Below, piece by piece: positions 1 to 7,967 of a DNA stretch of 64,000 bases (positions are counted from its first letter, which is position 1; each line of letters opens with the position of its first letter). Source of the stretch: Aureimonas sp. AU20 (lineage in GTDB: Bacteria; Pseudomonadota; Alphaproteobacteria; Rhizobiales; Rhizobiaceae); the NCBI RefSeq assembly GCF_001442755.1, contig NZ_CP006368.1, positions 186,001 to 250,000 of the forward strand, written 5' to 3'. The position numbers were made by a program, and so were the translations under genes. Under the pieces are notes generated by a model. It did no database searches. It had not been told where the DNA came from and saw nothing but the letters and a program-made list of their open reading frames with translations.

Positions 1-623
1 TCCAGACTGTCGGGCAGCGCGTTCCGGTGCTCGTTCTTGAAGTTCAGGATGCGGCTTTCCTGGCCGCTCAGCACCGCGTCGAGCCGCTTCACCTCGCCCT
101 GGAAGAAGGCCATCGTGTCCAAGGCGCGGTCGGTCCGGGTCCGGCTGTTCATGCGCAGGATGCGATCCACCAGCTCCTCGACGACCTGGAAGGCGATCTC
201 GGGGCGGGCGGCGTCGAACGAGACGGCGAAGCTGATGGCATTGGAACCGGCCGCGCCATCCAGTCCGACCGGCTCGATCCCGGCGCGCGAGCGCATGTCG
301 GCGACGATATCGAGCGCGGTCAGGTTGCCCCGATCGGGATAGATGTCGAAGCGATCGGCGAGGGCGAGGAGGCTCGGCCCGTTCAGAACTTGTTGCTGAA
401 TGATCTGCAACTGACCGGCCGTGTTGGGCGGGACGGTGGAGGGGGCGAGCGTTTCGGAAATCTGCGGCGGCTCCACCATCAGCGTCGCGGAGGAGCGGTA
501 GGTGCGCGGCAGGAGATGGGCGATCGTGACGCCCAGCGCCGTGACGAGGCAGACGATGGCGACGATCATCGGCAGGCGCCGAAGAAGGATCGACAGGTAG
601 AAACGAAGATCGAGATCGCCCAT
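1..623 (-). CDS. Wzz/GumC-type polysaccharide chain-length protein (C-terminal part outside window)
   Basis: Inner-membrane protein that sets chain length and drives export of an exopolysaccharide. The ATG is at 621-623 and the reading frame stays open to the left edge, giving the first 207 residues. Visible are a short cytoplasmic N-terminus, a membrane segment at about residues 18-38, the Wzz domain, and the family hallmark FKNEHRNALPDS near residue 200 that opens the periplasmic coiled coil. In alphaproteobacteria such proteins often carry a C-terminal BY-kinase domain, but that part lies outside. It is divergent from the ExoF-like gene at 1049, so the two probably share a control region. 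Confidence 0.9.
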   Translation of the reverse strand, partial: MGDLDLRFYLSILLRRLPMIVAIVCLVTALGVTIAHLLPRTYRSSATLMVEPPQISETLAPSTVPPNTAGQLQIIQQQVLNGPSLLALADRFDIYPDRGNLTALDIVADMRSRAGIEPVGLDGAAGSNAISFAVSFDAARPEIAFQVVEELVDRILRMNSRTRTDRALDTMAFFQGEVKRLDAVLSGQESRILNFKNEHRNALPDSL

Positions 624-1048
624 CGTCGCGTTCCAGCCTCGAACGCGGGGCCGCTCGCCCCGCTTGCCGCGGATCGGCAGACCGGGCTCGCCGTGTGGCG
701 CGTCCGGTCTGCCGGGAGAAGCGTAGTCGCGGCGCGGGGTGCTGTATATCGACCCGGCGGGTCATCAATAGGAGGTAGGGCAGATTACGCCGCTCCCTCT
801 TTTCGCGGGGGAGGCGACACGCCGGAGACGGGTCACGGGCTGGCGCGGCGCTGTTTTGAGGCGATCGCGCGGGCGCTAGAAGAGGGTGGCCGCGAGGCTG
901 GAGGGGAGGGGGTGGCCTTCGCCGAAAGGCTGAGGCCGTCGCTAAAAGGTGGACCCCGCAGCCGTTTTGGCAGGGGCCCGGTCGATTGCCACGCGGCGCC
1001 GCCCGTCGCCATACTTCGCGCGTCTTCCACTTGATCGGGCATGGGACG
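624..1048. promoter_or_regulatory. Divergent intergenic region between chain-length and export genes
   Basis: These 425 bases separate two oppositely transcribed polysaccharide genes and must hold both promoters. No coding frame with convincing protein character is seen. The only strong structure is the 10-base inverted repeat at 676-713. An AGGAGG at 770-775 has no start codon at a useful distance. A CTCCC/GGGAG stem lies near 794-812. Confidence 0.5.
676..713. repeat. Perfect 10-base inverted repeat
   Basis: GGCAGACCGG at 676-685 is exactly mirrored by CCGGTCTGCC at 704-713 with an 18-base gap. It lies 53 bases upstream of the chain-length gene start, inside the divergent promoter region. 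It could be an operator with two half-sites or a 5' leader hairpin; nothing in the sequence decides between them. Confidence 0.55.
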
Positions 1049-2500
1049 ATGCGTTCGACTTCGATGGCATCGGGCAGGCGATGGCCCCTTCTCGGCGGGT
1101 TACTCTGCATGGCGCTCCTGGCCGGCGCAGGAAGCGCTCCGGCCTATCCCCTGCCGCCCCAGACCAGGATTCGCCTCTCGGTGGTTCAGTGGAACCCGGC
1201 GCGGGGCGACTATGCCCGGTGGGACGCGGTCAGTGGCGACTATGTCGTCTCAGCGAACGAGACGATCCTGCTGCCCCTGATCGGCACGCTTGAGACCAAG
1301 GGTCTGGACGAAGCGGCGCTGGCCACCGAGATCGAGGCGCGGCTGAAGGACAAGGTCGGCCTCGTCGCCCTGCCGGATGCCCGCGTCGAGATCGCGGACT
1401 ATCCGCCGTTCTACGTTCTGGGCAGCGTCGCCCAGCCCGGCGCCTTTCCGTTTCGGCCTGGGATCGACGCTCTCCAGGCCGTGGCCGTCGCGGGCGGCCT
1501 GTATCGGGCACAAGGCGAGGCGGGCGCGAGCGACGAGATCGGGCGCCTCGGCGACCTGCGAACCATGAAGGACGACATCCTGCGCATGCGCGGGCGGCTC
1601 GCGCGGCTTCAGGCCGAACGGGCGGGCGCCAAGGACATCACCTTTCCGGCCGAGCTGACCGACGGGTCGGGCGGGCCGCTCGCCGACGAAATTCAGGCGC
1701 AGGAGCGGCTGATCTTCACGACGCGCGCCAGCGGGCTGGAGCGCCAGCTGACCACGCTCGACGAGTTGAAGACGCTGTTCGCGGCGGAGATCGACGTGCT
1801 CGGCCAGAAGGGCCGGGCGCTGGAGCGCGCGCTGGAGACGATGCGGCGGGACCTGACCAATGTCGAGCGCTTGGTGGAACAGGGCGTCGCGACCGCCGGG
1901 CGGCGCTCGGACCTGGAGCGGGCCGTTTCCAGCCTGGACGCCGAACGCCTCGACCAGGTGACCGCGACCATGCGCGCGCGCCAGAGCCTCAACCAGGCGA
2001 CGCGCGACGGGCTGAGCCTGCGCGACAAGCGCGCCACCGACATCGCCAGCGATCTCCAGAGCGTGCAGGCCGACATCCAAAGACTGCAGACGCGGCGCGA
2101 CGTCGTGGAACGGCTGCTGTTGGCAAGTGCGCTGGAGTCCAGGGTGGGGGAAGCCGAGGGTCAAGCTCCGACGCTGCGCTACATCGTGGTGAGGAAGTCG
2201 GCCGACGGGACGCGAGAGATCGCGGCAGACGAGGCCACCGCGCTTCAGCCGGGCGATGTTCTGAAGGTCGATCTGGTGCCGCCGGCACGCGGCAACGGGC
2301 GCGGGAGCGGGCCGGTGGCACAGCGAGCCGCCCCGCCTCGCGAAGCGCCGGGCGCACGCGTCGAGGCCGACCTGGGCGGCCCGACGCGCCCTGCGCCCGG
2401 TCGTGGGACTTCGGCCGTCGCGATGTCCGGAACTGGCGGGGAGGCCTCGTTCACGACTGGCTTGCCTGAAGCTCGAATGGCGGCCGGGCTCGCGCCGTAG
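1049..2500 (+). CDS. ExoF/Wza-type polysaccharide export protein
   Basis: Periplasmic/outer-membrane auxiliary protein for exopolysaccharide export, 483 residues from the ATG at 1049 (1064 is an alternative; neither has a strong ribosome site). It begins with a hydrophobic signal peptide ending near AGSAPAYP and has no lipobox cysteine, unlike E. coli Wza. A polysaccharide-export domain (about 35-105) is followed by an SLBB-like segment around YVLGSVAQPGAFPF (about 117-130), a long coiled-coil region (about 170-360), another beta-rich segment ending QPGDVLKVDL (near 400), and a low-complexity Pro/Ala/Gly tail. The long coiled coil after SLBB resembles rhizobial ExoF rather than Wza. Confidence 0.88.
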   Translation: MRSTSMASGRRWPLLGGLLCMALLAGAGSAPAYPLPPQTRIRLSVVQWNPARGDYARWDAVSGDYVVSANETILLPLIGTLETKGLDEAALATEIEARLKDKVGLVALPDARVEIADYPPFYVLGSVAQPGAFPFRPGIDALQAVAVAGGLYRAQGEAGASDEIGRLGDLRTMKDDILRMRGRLARLQAERAGAKDITFPAELTDGSGGPLADEIQAQERLIFTTRASGLERQLTTLDELKTLFAAEIDVLGQKGRALERALETMRRDLTNVERLVEQGVATAGRRSDLERAVSSLDAERLDQVTATMRARQSLNQATRDGLSLRDKRATDIASDLQSVQADIQRLQTRRDVVERLLLASALESRVGEAEGQAPTLRYIVVRKSADGTREIAADEATALQPGDVLKVDLVPPARGNGRGSGPVAQRAAPPREAPGARVEADLGGPTRPAPGRGTSAVAMSGTGGEASFTTGLPEARMAAGLAP

Positions 2501-2515
2501 AAACACCTCTACGGC
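2494..2515 (+). terminator. Hairpin overlapping the stop codon of the export gene
   Basis: GCCGTAGA (2494-2501) and TCTACGGC (2508-2515) form a perfect 8-base stem with a 6-base loop, and the first arm includes the TAG stop at 2498-2500. No T-run follows, so it is at best a weak terminator or an attenuating hairpin before the flippase gene 280 bases downstream. Confidence 0.4.
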
Positions 2516-2793
2516 CGGGGCATCGTTCCTCGCTCGTCGCCATGGCGGGTACCTGCGCCCTGATGCGAAAAGCTGGCGTGTCGGGGGTTGGGAGCGCTCG
2601 GCTACAGGTCTGGGGGCTGGGTTGGCCGGGTTCATCGCCGGACCTTGTCGACGGCCGATCCCTGCCACCGGCATTGGGAGGGCGTCGCTCCCTGACCAAG
2701 GCCCCTCCTCGCCCGGGTCTTGCCGGCCCTTCTCGATCGACGTGGGCCGGCCTCCCCCACACACAGCTCCGACCCGCAGAAAAGGTCCGATCG

Positions 2794-4341
2794 ATGAACC
2801 CGCAAGCGCCGCCGATCGATCGCCGGACCTATGGGCAGATCCTCAAGTCCACCGTGCTGATCGGCGGGTCGTCCCTCGTCAACATCCTGCTCGGCATGCT
2901 TCGGGCCAAACTCTTCGCCCTCCTCCTGGGGCCGGGCGGTGTCGGGCTGATGGGTCTCTACATGGCGGTGGTGGATCTCGCGCAGACCCTGGCCGGACTC
3001 GGCGTGCAGAGCAGCGGCGTTCGGCAAATCGCGGAAGCGGCCGGCTCGGGCGACCGGGCGCGGATCGCCCGCACGGCCCTCGTCCTCAAGCGCCTGTCCC
3101 TGGGGCTGGCCGTCGGCGGCGCCGGCCTGCTGGCGCTCTTCTCAGGGCCGGTGGCGCAGATCACCTTCGGTGATCAGACCCATGCGGGCGCCATTGCCTG
3201 TCTAAGCCTTGCAGTGTTCTTTCGTCTCGTGTCCGGGGCGCAGGCGGCGGTGATCCAGGGGCTTCGGCGCATTTCCGATCTGGCGCGGATCGGCGTTCTC
3301 GGCACGCTTCTCGGCACGCTCGCCACGATCCCGCTGATCTACGGCCTTGGCGAAAGGGGCATCGTTCCCTCGATCATCGCCATGGCGGCGGCCTCCGCCC
3401 TCGTGTCCTGGTGGTATTCGCGGCGGATCGATCTCGGCGCCTGCGAGCCCTCCGCCCTTCCAGTTCGCGGGGAAGTCGCAAGCCTCCTGAAGCTCGGCTT
3501 CGCCTTCATGGCCAGCGGATTCCTGACGATCGGCGCCGCCTATCTCGTGCGGATTCTAGTGGTGCAGCACGAAGGGGTCGCGCAAGCCGGCCTTTATCAG
3601 GCGGCCTGGACGCTCGGCGGGCTCTATGCCGGCTTCATCCTCCAGGCCATGGGCGCCGACTTCTACCCCCGGCTCACCGCCGCTGCGCAGAACAAGGACG
3701 AATGCAATCGTCTCGTCAACGAGCAGGCCGAGATCAGTATTCTCATGGCCGGCCCGGGCGTTCTGGCGACGCTCACCTTCGCGCCCCTCATCATGACCGT
3801 CTTCTATTCCGCCGAGTTCGGGCCGGCGGCCGGACTCCTGCGCTGGGTGTGCCTGGGCATGACCTTGCGGATCGTGGCTTGGCCGGTCGGTTTCATCTTT
3901 TTGGCGCGCAACGCGCAGGCGGTCTTCTTCTGCACCGAACTGGCGGCAGCCGTGGTTCACGTCGCGCTGGCCTGGCTCCTGATTTCACGGATCGGCCTCG
4001 ACGGGGCGGGGCAGGCCTTTTTCGGTCTCTATGTCTGGCACACCGCCGCCGTCTATCTCCTTGCCCACAGGATGACGGGGTTTCGCCTGTCGGCCACCAA
4101 CCGGCGGCTCGGCTTGCTGCTGATCCTCTCGATGGCGCTCGTCTTCGCCGCGTTCGAGCGCCTGCCGCTCTGGCCCGCCACATTCGTGGGAACGGCGGCC
4201 GTCCTCGCCAGCAGCCTCGTGTCCTTCCATGTCCTGATGCGGATCGTCTCGCCCGACGCCCTGCCGCCCATGCTGCGCGACCGCCTGCCCCGGCGCCTGT
4301 CGAACGCGCATCGGCGCATCCATTCAGGGCGGATCGGCTGA
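2794..4341 (+). CDS. Wzx-type polysaccharide flippase
   Basis: Polytopic inner-membrane protein of 515 residues that would flip lipid-linked repeat units to the periplasm. The start ATG at 2794 is preceded by AAAAGG at 2781-2786; the open frame extends to 2542 but the upstream part has no protein character. The N-terminus (LLGMLRAKLFALLLGPGGVG) and the later LYQAAWTLGGLYAGFILQAM are typical of the WzxE/O-antigen translocase branch, with about 12-14 hydrophobic segments. It follows the export gene on the same strand after about 290 bases in which I see only the hairpin at 2494-2515. Confidence 0.92.
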   Translation: MNPQAPPIDRRTYGQILKSTVLIGGSSLVNILLGMLRAKLFALLLGPGGVGLMGLYMAVVDLAQTLAGLGVQSSGVRQIAEAAGSGDRARIARTALVLKRLSLGLAVGGAGLLALFSGPVAQITFGDQTHAGAIACLSLAVFFRLVSGAQAAVIQGLRRISDLARIGVLGTLLGTLATIPLIYGLGERGIVPSIIAMAAASALVSWWYSRRIDLGACEPSALPVRGEVASLLKLGFAFMASGFLTIGAAYLVRILVVQHEGVAQAGLYQAAWTLGGLYAGFILQAMGADFYPRLTAAAQNKDECNRLVNEQAEISILMAGPGVLATLTFAPLIMTVFYSAEFGPAAGLLRWVCLGMTLRIVAWPVGFIFLARNAQAVFFCTELAAAVVHVALAWLLISRIGLDGAGQAFFGLYVWHTAAVYLLAHRMTGFRLSATNRRLGLLLILSMALVFAAFERLPLWPATFVGTAAVLASSLVSFHVLMRIVSPDALPPMLRDRLPRRLSNAHRRIHSGRIG

Positions 4342-4424
4342 CGGAAGGCGCGAGCAGAACACAAGGAAACGGCGCCGGCCGTTGCGACAGCCGACGCCCT
4401 CCAAGGCGATCTCTTCATCCCGCG

Positions 4425-5240
4425 TCAGTGCCCGCTCGAAAGCCGGGTCGGAGCTGAGACGACGAGGTCTTCGTCCGCGAACAGGGCGTTGGTGCGGAAG
4501 GCGACTTCCGTCCGGTTGCGGGCGTTGAGCTTGCGCATGATGTTGCGCACATGCACCTTCACCGTGCTCTCGCGCATGTTCAGTTCATAGGCGATGCGCT
4601 TGTTGGCCATGCCCTGCCGGAGCGCCCGGACGACCGCCGCCTGACGGTTGGTGAACAAGGCGTCGGCCTCGAAGCGCAGGTCCTTGGGCAGAACCGGCTC
4701 CGGCCGGTGATAGGACGAGATGCAGCTGGCCGGAATGAACATTCCCCCCGCCCTCACCATCTGCAGCGCCTCGACCGCCGCGCTGAGCGCCATATTCATG
4801 GCGATGTAGCCCTGCGCGCCGGCGTCGATGGCGAGCTTGATGCTGTCGATCCCGTCGCCTTCGGCAAGCACCACGAGGGGCACGGAAAGCCGGCTTTTCA
4901 GAAAAGCCATTTCCTCGCGCGTGGTGTCTTCTCCGCTGGCCCGGTTGCCCATGTAGAGCAGGATCAGCGCGTAGGGCGAAGAGGCGGTCAAGTCCGCGGC
5001 GAACTCGTCCACGCTCTCGAAGCATTGGATCTCGATATTGGGCGCCCTGACCCGAAGGGCCTGTTCGAGGCACTCCTGAAAGATCCTGCATCCATGGATC
5101 ATGGCGATCGGCAGGTTGGCATCGCGGGGACCGACGCTGCCGAAAGGGGGCACGCTCTGGGTGCGGCTACTCAGGCTTGCGGAGGCTGTCGTGCCTACGG
5201 TGCCGTTGCTGTAATGCAGGTTCGACTGATGACTATTCAC
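4425..5240 (-). CDS. LuxR-family regulator with degenerate receiver domain
   Basis: DNA-binding regulator of 271 residues. Translation starts at GTG 5238-5240, with GGGAGGA just upstream on the coding strand. Residues about 196-255 are a LuxR/FixJ helix-turn-helix (recognition segment RESTVKVHVRNIMRKLNARN). Residues about 43-165 fold like a receiver domain, but the phosphoacceptor position in LILLYMGN carries tyrosine (Y96) where Asp is expected, and the N-terminal acidic pair is missing (AMIHGC). It is therefore unlikely to be switched by phosphorylation and resembles CsgD/VpsT-like regulators of matrix genes. It is convergent with the flippase, with a low-GC upstream region. Confidence 0.85.
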   Translation of the reverse strand: MNSHQSNLHYSNGTVGTTASASLSSRTQSVPPFGSVGPRDANLPIAMIHGCRIFQECLEQALRVRAPNIEIQCFESVDEFAADLTASSPYALILLYMGNRASGEDTTREEMAFLKSRLSVPLVVLAEGDGIDSIKLAIDAGAQGYIAMNMALSAAVEALQMVRAGGMFIPASCISSYHRPEPVLPKDLRFEADALFTNRQAAVVRALRQGMANKRIAYELNMRESTVKVHVRNIMRKLNARNRTEVAFRTNALFADEDLVVSAPTRLSSGH

Positions 5241-5292
5241 GCTGTCCTCCCGAATTAGGTTCGATGCTTCAAGATGATCGCCGCCCTGTATG

Positions 5293-5308
5293 GTTAAACA
5301 TTTTTAAC
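5293..5308. promoter_or_regulatory. Inverted repeat GTTAAA-N4-TTTAAC
   Basis: A perfect 6-base inverted repeat (5293-5298 and 5303-5308) in the AT-rich stretch, centred 60 bases upstream of the GTG start of the LuxR regulator. Size and position suit a dimeric regulator, possibly the LuxR protein itself, but AT-rich DNA produces such repeats by chance more easily. Confidence 0.35.
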
Positions 5309-5530
5309 GATTTATCTATCCATATCGAAGGGTGTACCCCCATTTGCGTCGTCTTATGAAAATATCGTGTCGGGTGCTGTTGCTATTTAGCTGAGAATAT
5401 AAAATTCGTTTGACCGATATCAGGTAGTAAACTTCCGAGCATTTGAATTCGCGGCGTGTCGGACTTTTCCCTACTTGAGATTCATTTTTCTATCGTTAGG
5501 TAAGAAAATAGTGATGCAGAAGCTTTAATA

Positions 5531-5547
5531 CAATCATAGGTTGATTG
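5531..5547. promoter_or_regulatory. Inverted repeat CAATCA-N5-TGATTG
   Basis: Perfect 6-base arms at 5531-5536 and 5542-5547 at the right end of the AT-rich stretch. It is about 300 bases from the LuxR start, so it would be a distal site or belong to an unrecognised transcript. Function unknown. Confidence 0.3.
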
Positions 5548-5846
5548 CACAGAGCGGAAGGCCGCCGCATGTCGATGACGGTTTCTGCGGTGCGGAAAAT
5601 TTTGGAGTGATGGGCGAAGGGTGGGCCGCGTCGCTCGCCTTGGAACGACGAGACAGCGAAGCGAGCAGTCTCGATCGGCGTCGAACGCCTGTCTCCTGCT
5701 CGCGAAGCGCGGAAGCCGCCCTCTCGTCGGAACAGCTGCGAGCCATCCGCTCTCTTGCGACGGCGCTTGACCCTGCCCCTATCAGGGACGCGGCGAACGA
5801 TCGTGGCTGTCCGCCATGGAGAGGCCCGTGAAGCCTTGCGCGTTCG

Positions 5847-6107
5847 TCAATGCCGCTTGGCGTCGATGACGTCGGCGAGGTTGCCGAGCGTGTCGAAGGT
5901 CTCGGTGGTGAAGTCGTCGTCCTCGAGCTGGATGCCGAAACGCCGCTCGATGGCCCCGGCCAGTTCCACCACGCCGAAGGAGTCGAGCTCCGGCAAGCTG
6001 CCGAACAGGCGCGTGGAGGGGTTGGGGGGGCAGGCGTCCTGATCGATGCCCAGCGTGTCGACGACGACCGCGCGCACCTCCCACAAGATCTCTTCCGAAC
6101 GGCTCAT
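5847..6107 (-). CDS. Acyl carrier protein
   Basis: Small acidic carrier protein of 86 residues starting at ATG 6105-6107. The phosphopantetheine attachment motif is LDSFGVVEL with Ser43 as the modified residue, within the expected helix 2 region, and the C-terminus is FDTLGNLADVIDAK. It is not a fatty-acid-synthase ACP by context: it sits 10 bases downstream of a methyltransferase gene and opposite an AMP-forming ligase, a GNAT-like enzyme and a PLP decarboxylase. It probably carries an activated acyl or aminoacyl group for polysaccharide modification; that role is inferred. Confidence 0.88.
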   Translation of the reverse strand: MSRSEEILWEVRAVVVDTLGIDQDACPPNPSTRLFGSLPELDSFGVVELAGAIERRFGIQLEDDDFTTETFDTLGNLADVIDAKRH

Positions 6108-6117
6108 GGCGTGATCC

Positions 6118-6756
6118 TCAGCGCGAGTGGTGGAAGGCGACGCCATGCTCGGCGCCGCCGATCTGCTTTTCCCAGCGGTCGAAGGGTTGGAGCCAGGAAT
6201 GGCGGCGGAAGACGTCGTCCTGGGAGGCGTCGGGATTGGCGAAGGCGAGACGCAGCGGCTGGCCGTCCCGATCCGCCCGAAGCTTCTCGAGGACGCGGTC
6301 CAGCGTCGAAGCGCCGAACGGATTGAACAGGAAGACCACCGTCGCGCGGGAATAGTCGAAGCTCTCGGCCAGGCCGTTGTGGACGGCGATCGCGGTCCTG
6401 CGCCCGCGCAGGCTTTCGGCGTTGCGGCAGGCGTCGCGGCACAAGTCCGGCGCGTATTCGATGCCCACCACCGAGCGGCAGGTTCGCCTTGCCGCGCAAC
6501 ACAGGACGCGGCCGCGCCCGCTTCCGACATCCACAAAGACGTCGTCCGGCCCCAGCGACAGAGCATCGACGATGCGCCCCACGAACCGATAGCCCATCGT
6601 CGCGTAGTGATTGGCGTCCGGCTTGGTCGTGGCGACGACGCCCCGCGTGCGAATGCCGAGCTGCCAATCCCATCGCAGATTGTCGAGACGATCGAGAAGA
6701 TCTCGGGCCTTCGGGACGGTGGGCAGGATCGGGGCGGCTAGGAAATGGGACGGCAA
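6118..6756 (-). CDS. SAM-dependent methyltransferase
   Basis: Class I methyltransferase of 212 residues. The start is TTG at 6754-6756, chosen because GGGAGG lies about five bases upstream on the coding strand and no ATG fits. SAM-binding motif I is VFVDVGSGRGR (residues 73-83) and the acidic residue of motif II is in VVGIEY (Glu100). FLFNPFG near residue 135 is the post-motif. The ACP gene follows 10 bases downstream. Substrate is unknown; it may methylate a sugar or the carrier-bound group. The unusual start codon may keep its expression low. Confidence 0.82.
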   Translation of the reverse strand: MPSHFLAAPILPTVPKARDLLDRLDNLRWDWQLGIRTRGVVATTKPDANHYATMGYRFVGRIVDALSLGPDDVFVDVGSGRGRVLCCAARRTCRSVVGIEYAPDLCRDACRNAESLRGRRTAIAVHNGLAESFDYSRATVVFLFNPFGASTLDRVLEKLRADRDGQPLRLAFANPDASQDDVFRRHSWLQPFDRWEKQIGGAEHGVAFHHSR

Positions 6757-7067
6757 GGCGACCTCCCGGCGTCGTAGGCTGACGGGCGGCCCGGGGCCGC
6801 GTTCGAGACCGGCAAGGGCGCCGGCGGCACGCCGTCAGGCTAGCCGACGGCGCGCGAACGGGTCCATCGGCCCATTCCGGCATCCCCTCATGCTTTGGGT
6901 GGAACGCCTTACGCCCATCGTCGGACGGACAGGCTCCGCCTTCCTCTTCGGAGGGCCCGAAGCCGTCGTTTTCTCGTCTTTCACGTCGGTTTTCTCGTCC
7001 CTAGCATAGGGCTCGAGAGGCCGGATCGCCCATTCCATCCGCCCATTCCATCCGAGGAGCTTTCTCC
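6757..7067. promoter_or_regulatory. Divergent region between methyltransferase and GNAT operons
   Basis: These 311 bases separate the minus-strand methyltransferase/ACP pair from the plus-strand GNAT/ligase/decarboxylase operon, so they should contain two promoters. A moderately AT-rich patch (ttttctcgtctttcacg) lies near 6968. No coding frame is convincing. The ribosome site GAGGAG at 7054-7059 belongs to the plus-strand operon. Confidence 0.4.
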
Positions 7068-7937
7068 GTGCAGCCGAGCCGCGCCGCCCAGTTGCGCCCG
7101 ATCGGGGAATCCGACCTTCCCGAGGTCGGCCGCTTTCTCCACGAGCATATGAACGCGCGCATTCCGGCGGAAAGCTGGGCCAGGGCGGCGAGGCCCACCT
7201 GGGCGATCGAGGCGCCGAATCACGGCTTCATGCTGGTCTCGGACGGGCGCATCGTCGGGGCGCACCTCGCCTTCTATTCGGAACGGCGCTCGGGCGAGAG
7301 CGTCCGACGCATCTGCAATCTTGCGGCCTGGTGCGTCCTCCGGGAGTTTCGCTTCGAGGGGCTACGGCTTCTCAAGACGCTGCTGTCGCAGCCGAACTAC
7401 GAGTTCACCGATCTTTCGCCGAGCGGCTATGTCGTGCCGTTGAACGCGCGCCTTCAGTTCAAGCCGCTCGACACGGCCACCGCGCTGGTGCCGAACCTGC
7501 CCTGGCCGGCCCGGCCGGGGCGGGTGCGCATCGTGTCCGATCCCGCCGAGATCGAGCCGCTGCTGGAAGCGCGGGACCTCGACATCTTCCGCGACCATCG
7601 CCACGCCCAGGCCGCGCACCATCTGGCGATTCAGGCGCGCGGGCGAAGCTGCTACGTCATTTTCCGGCGGGATCGGCGCAAGAACCTGCCGCTCTTTGCC
7701 TCCATCCTCCATGTCGGCGAGCCCGCCCTGTTCGCGCAGGCCGGGCGGCATGTGTTCTCGCATATGCTCCTGCGCCACGGCATTCCAGCGACGCTGGCGG
7801 AACTGCGCGTAATCGGCGGCCGGCCCTGGCCCTCCGTCATGCTGCGCGCGCCCCGCCCCAAGATGTTCCGCAGCGAAGCGCTGGGGGCCGACCAGATCGA
7901 CTATCTCTATAGCGAGCTGACCTGCGTCGCCTGGTGA
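7068..7937 (+). CDS. GNAT-like acyltransferase of the carrier-protein island
   Basis: Protein of 289 residues starting at GTG 7068, preceded by an excellent GAGGAG at 7054-7059. The N-terminal half (LRPIGESDLPEVGRFL, then GFMLVSDGRIVGAHLAFYSE at 53-72) has the strand-helix pattern of a GNAT N-acyltransferase, and a second, diverged GNAT-like half follows, as in tandem-GNAT or FemX-like folds. No signal peptide. It begins a plus-strand operon ending 30 bases before the ligase. It may transfer the ACP- or CoA-bound group to a sugar amine. Family assignment is by pattern only. Confidence 0.65.
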   Translation: MQPSRAAQLRPIGESDLPEVGRFLHEHMNARIPAESWARAARPTWAIEAPNHGFMLVSDGRIVGAHLAFYSERRSGESVRRICNLAAWCVLREFRFEGLRLLKTLLSQPNYEFTDLSPSGYVVPLNARLQFKPLDTATALVPNLPWPARPGRVRIVSDPAEIEPLLEARDLDIFRDHRHAQAAHHLAIQARGRSCYVIFRRDRRKNLPLFASILHVGEPALFAQAGRHVFSHMLLRHGIPATLAELRVIGGRPWPSVMLRAPRPKMFRSEALGADQIDYLYSELTCVAW

Positions 7938-7967
7938 AACCGTTCTCGGCAGAAGGTGCGTTCGATC

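Larger units (their letters stand above)
5241..5846. promoter_or_regulatory. Low-GC upstream region of the LuxR regulator; no gene seen
   Basis: About 600 bases without a supportable gene. Bases roughly 5260-5560 are strikingly AT-rich compared with the surroundings, with repeated TTTTT, AAAA and TTTA tracts, and contain the inverted repeats at 5293-5308 and 5531-5547. This looks like an extended regulatory region for the regulator gene. Bases 5560-5846 return to normal composition; short frames on both strands there (5541-5831 plus, 5534-5746 minus) have arginine/serine-rich, shadow-like translations and are not called. Confidence 0.5.

Noticed and set aside
5541..5831. Small plus-strand open frame in the 5241-5846 gap
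   Set aside because: No ribosome site, Arg/Ser-rich low-complexity translation and a similar frame on the other strand; nothing supports a protein.
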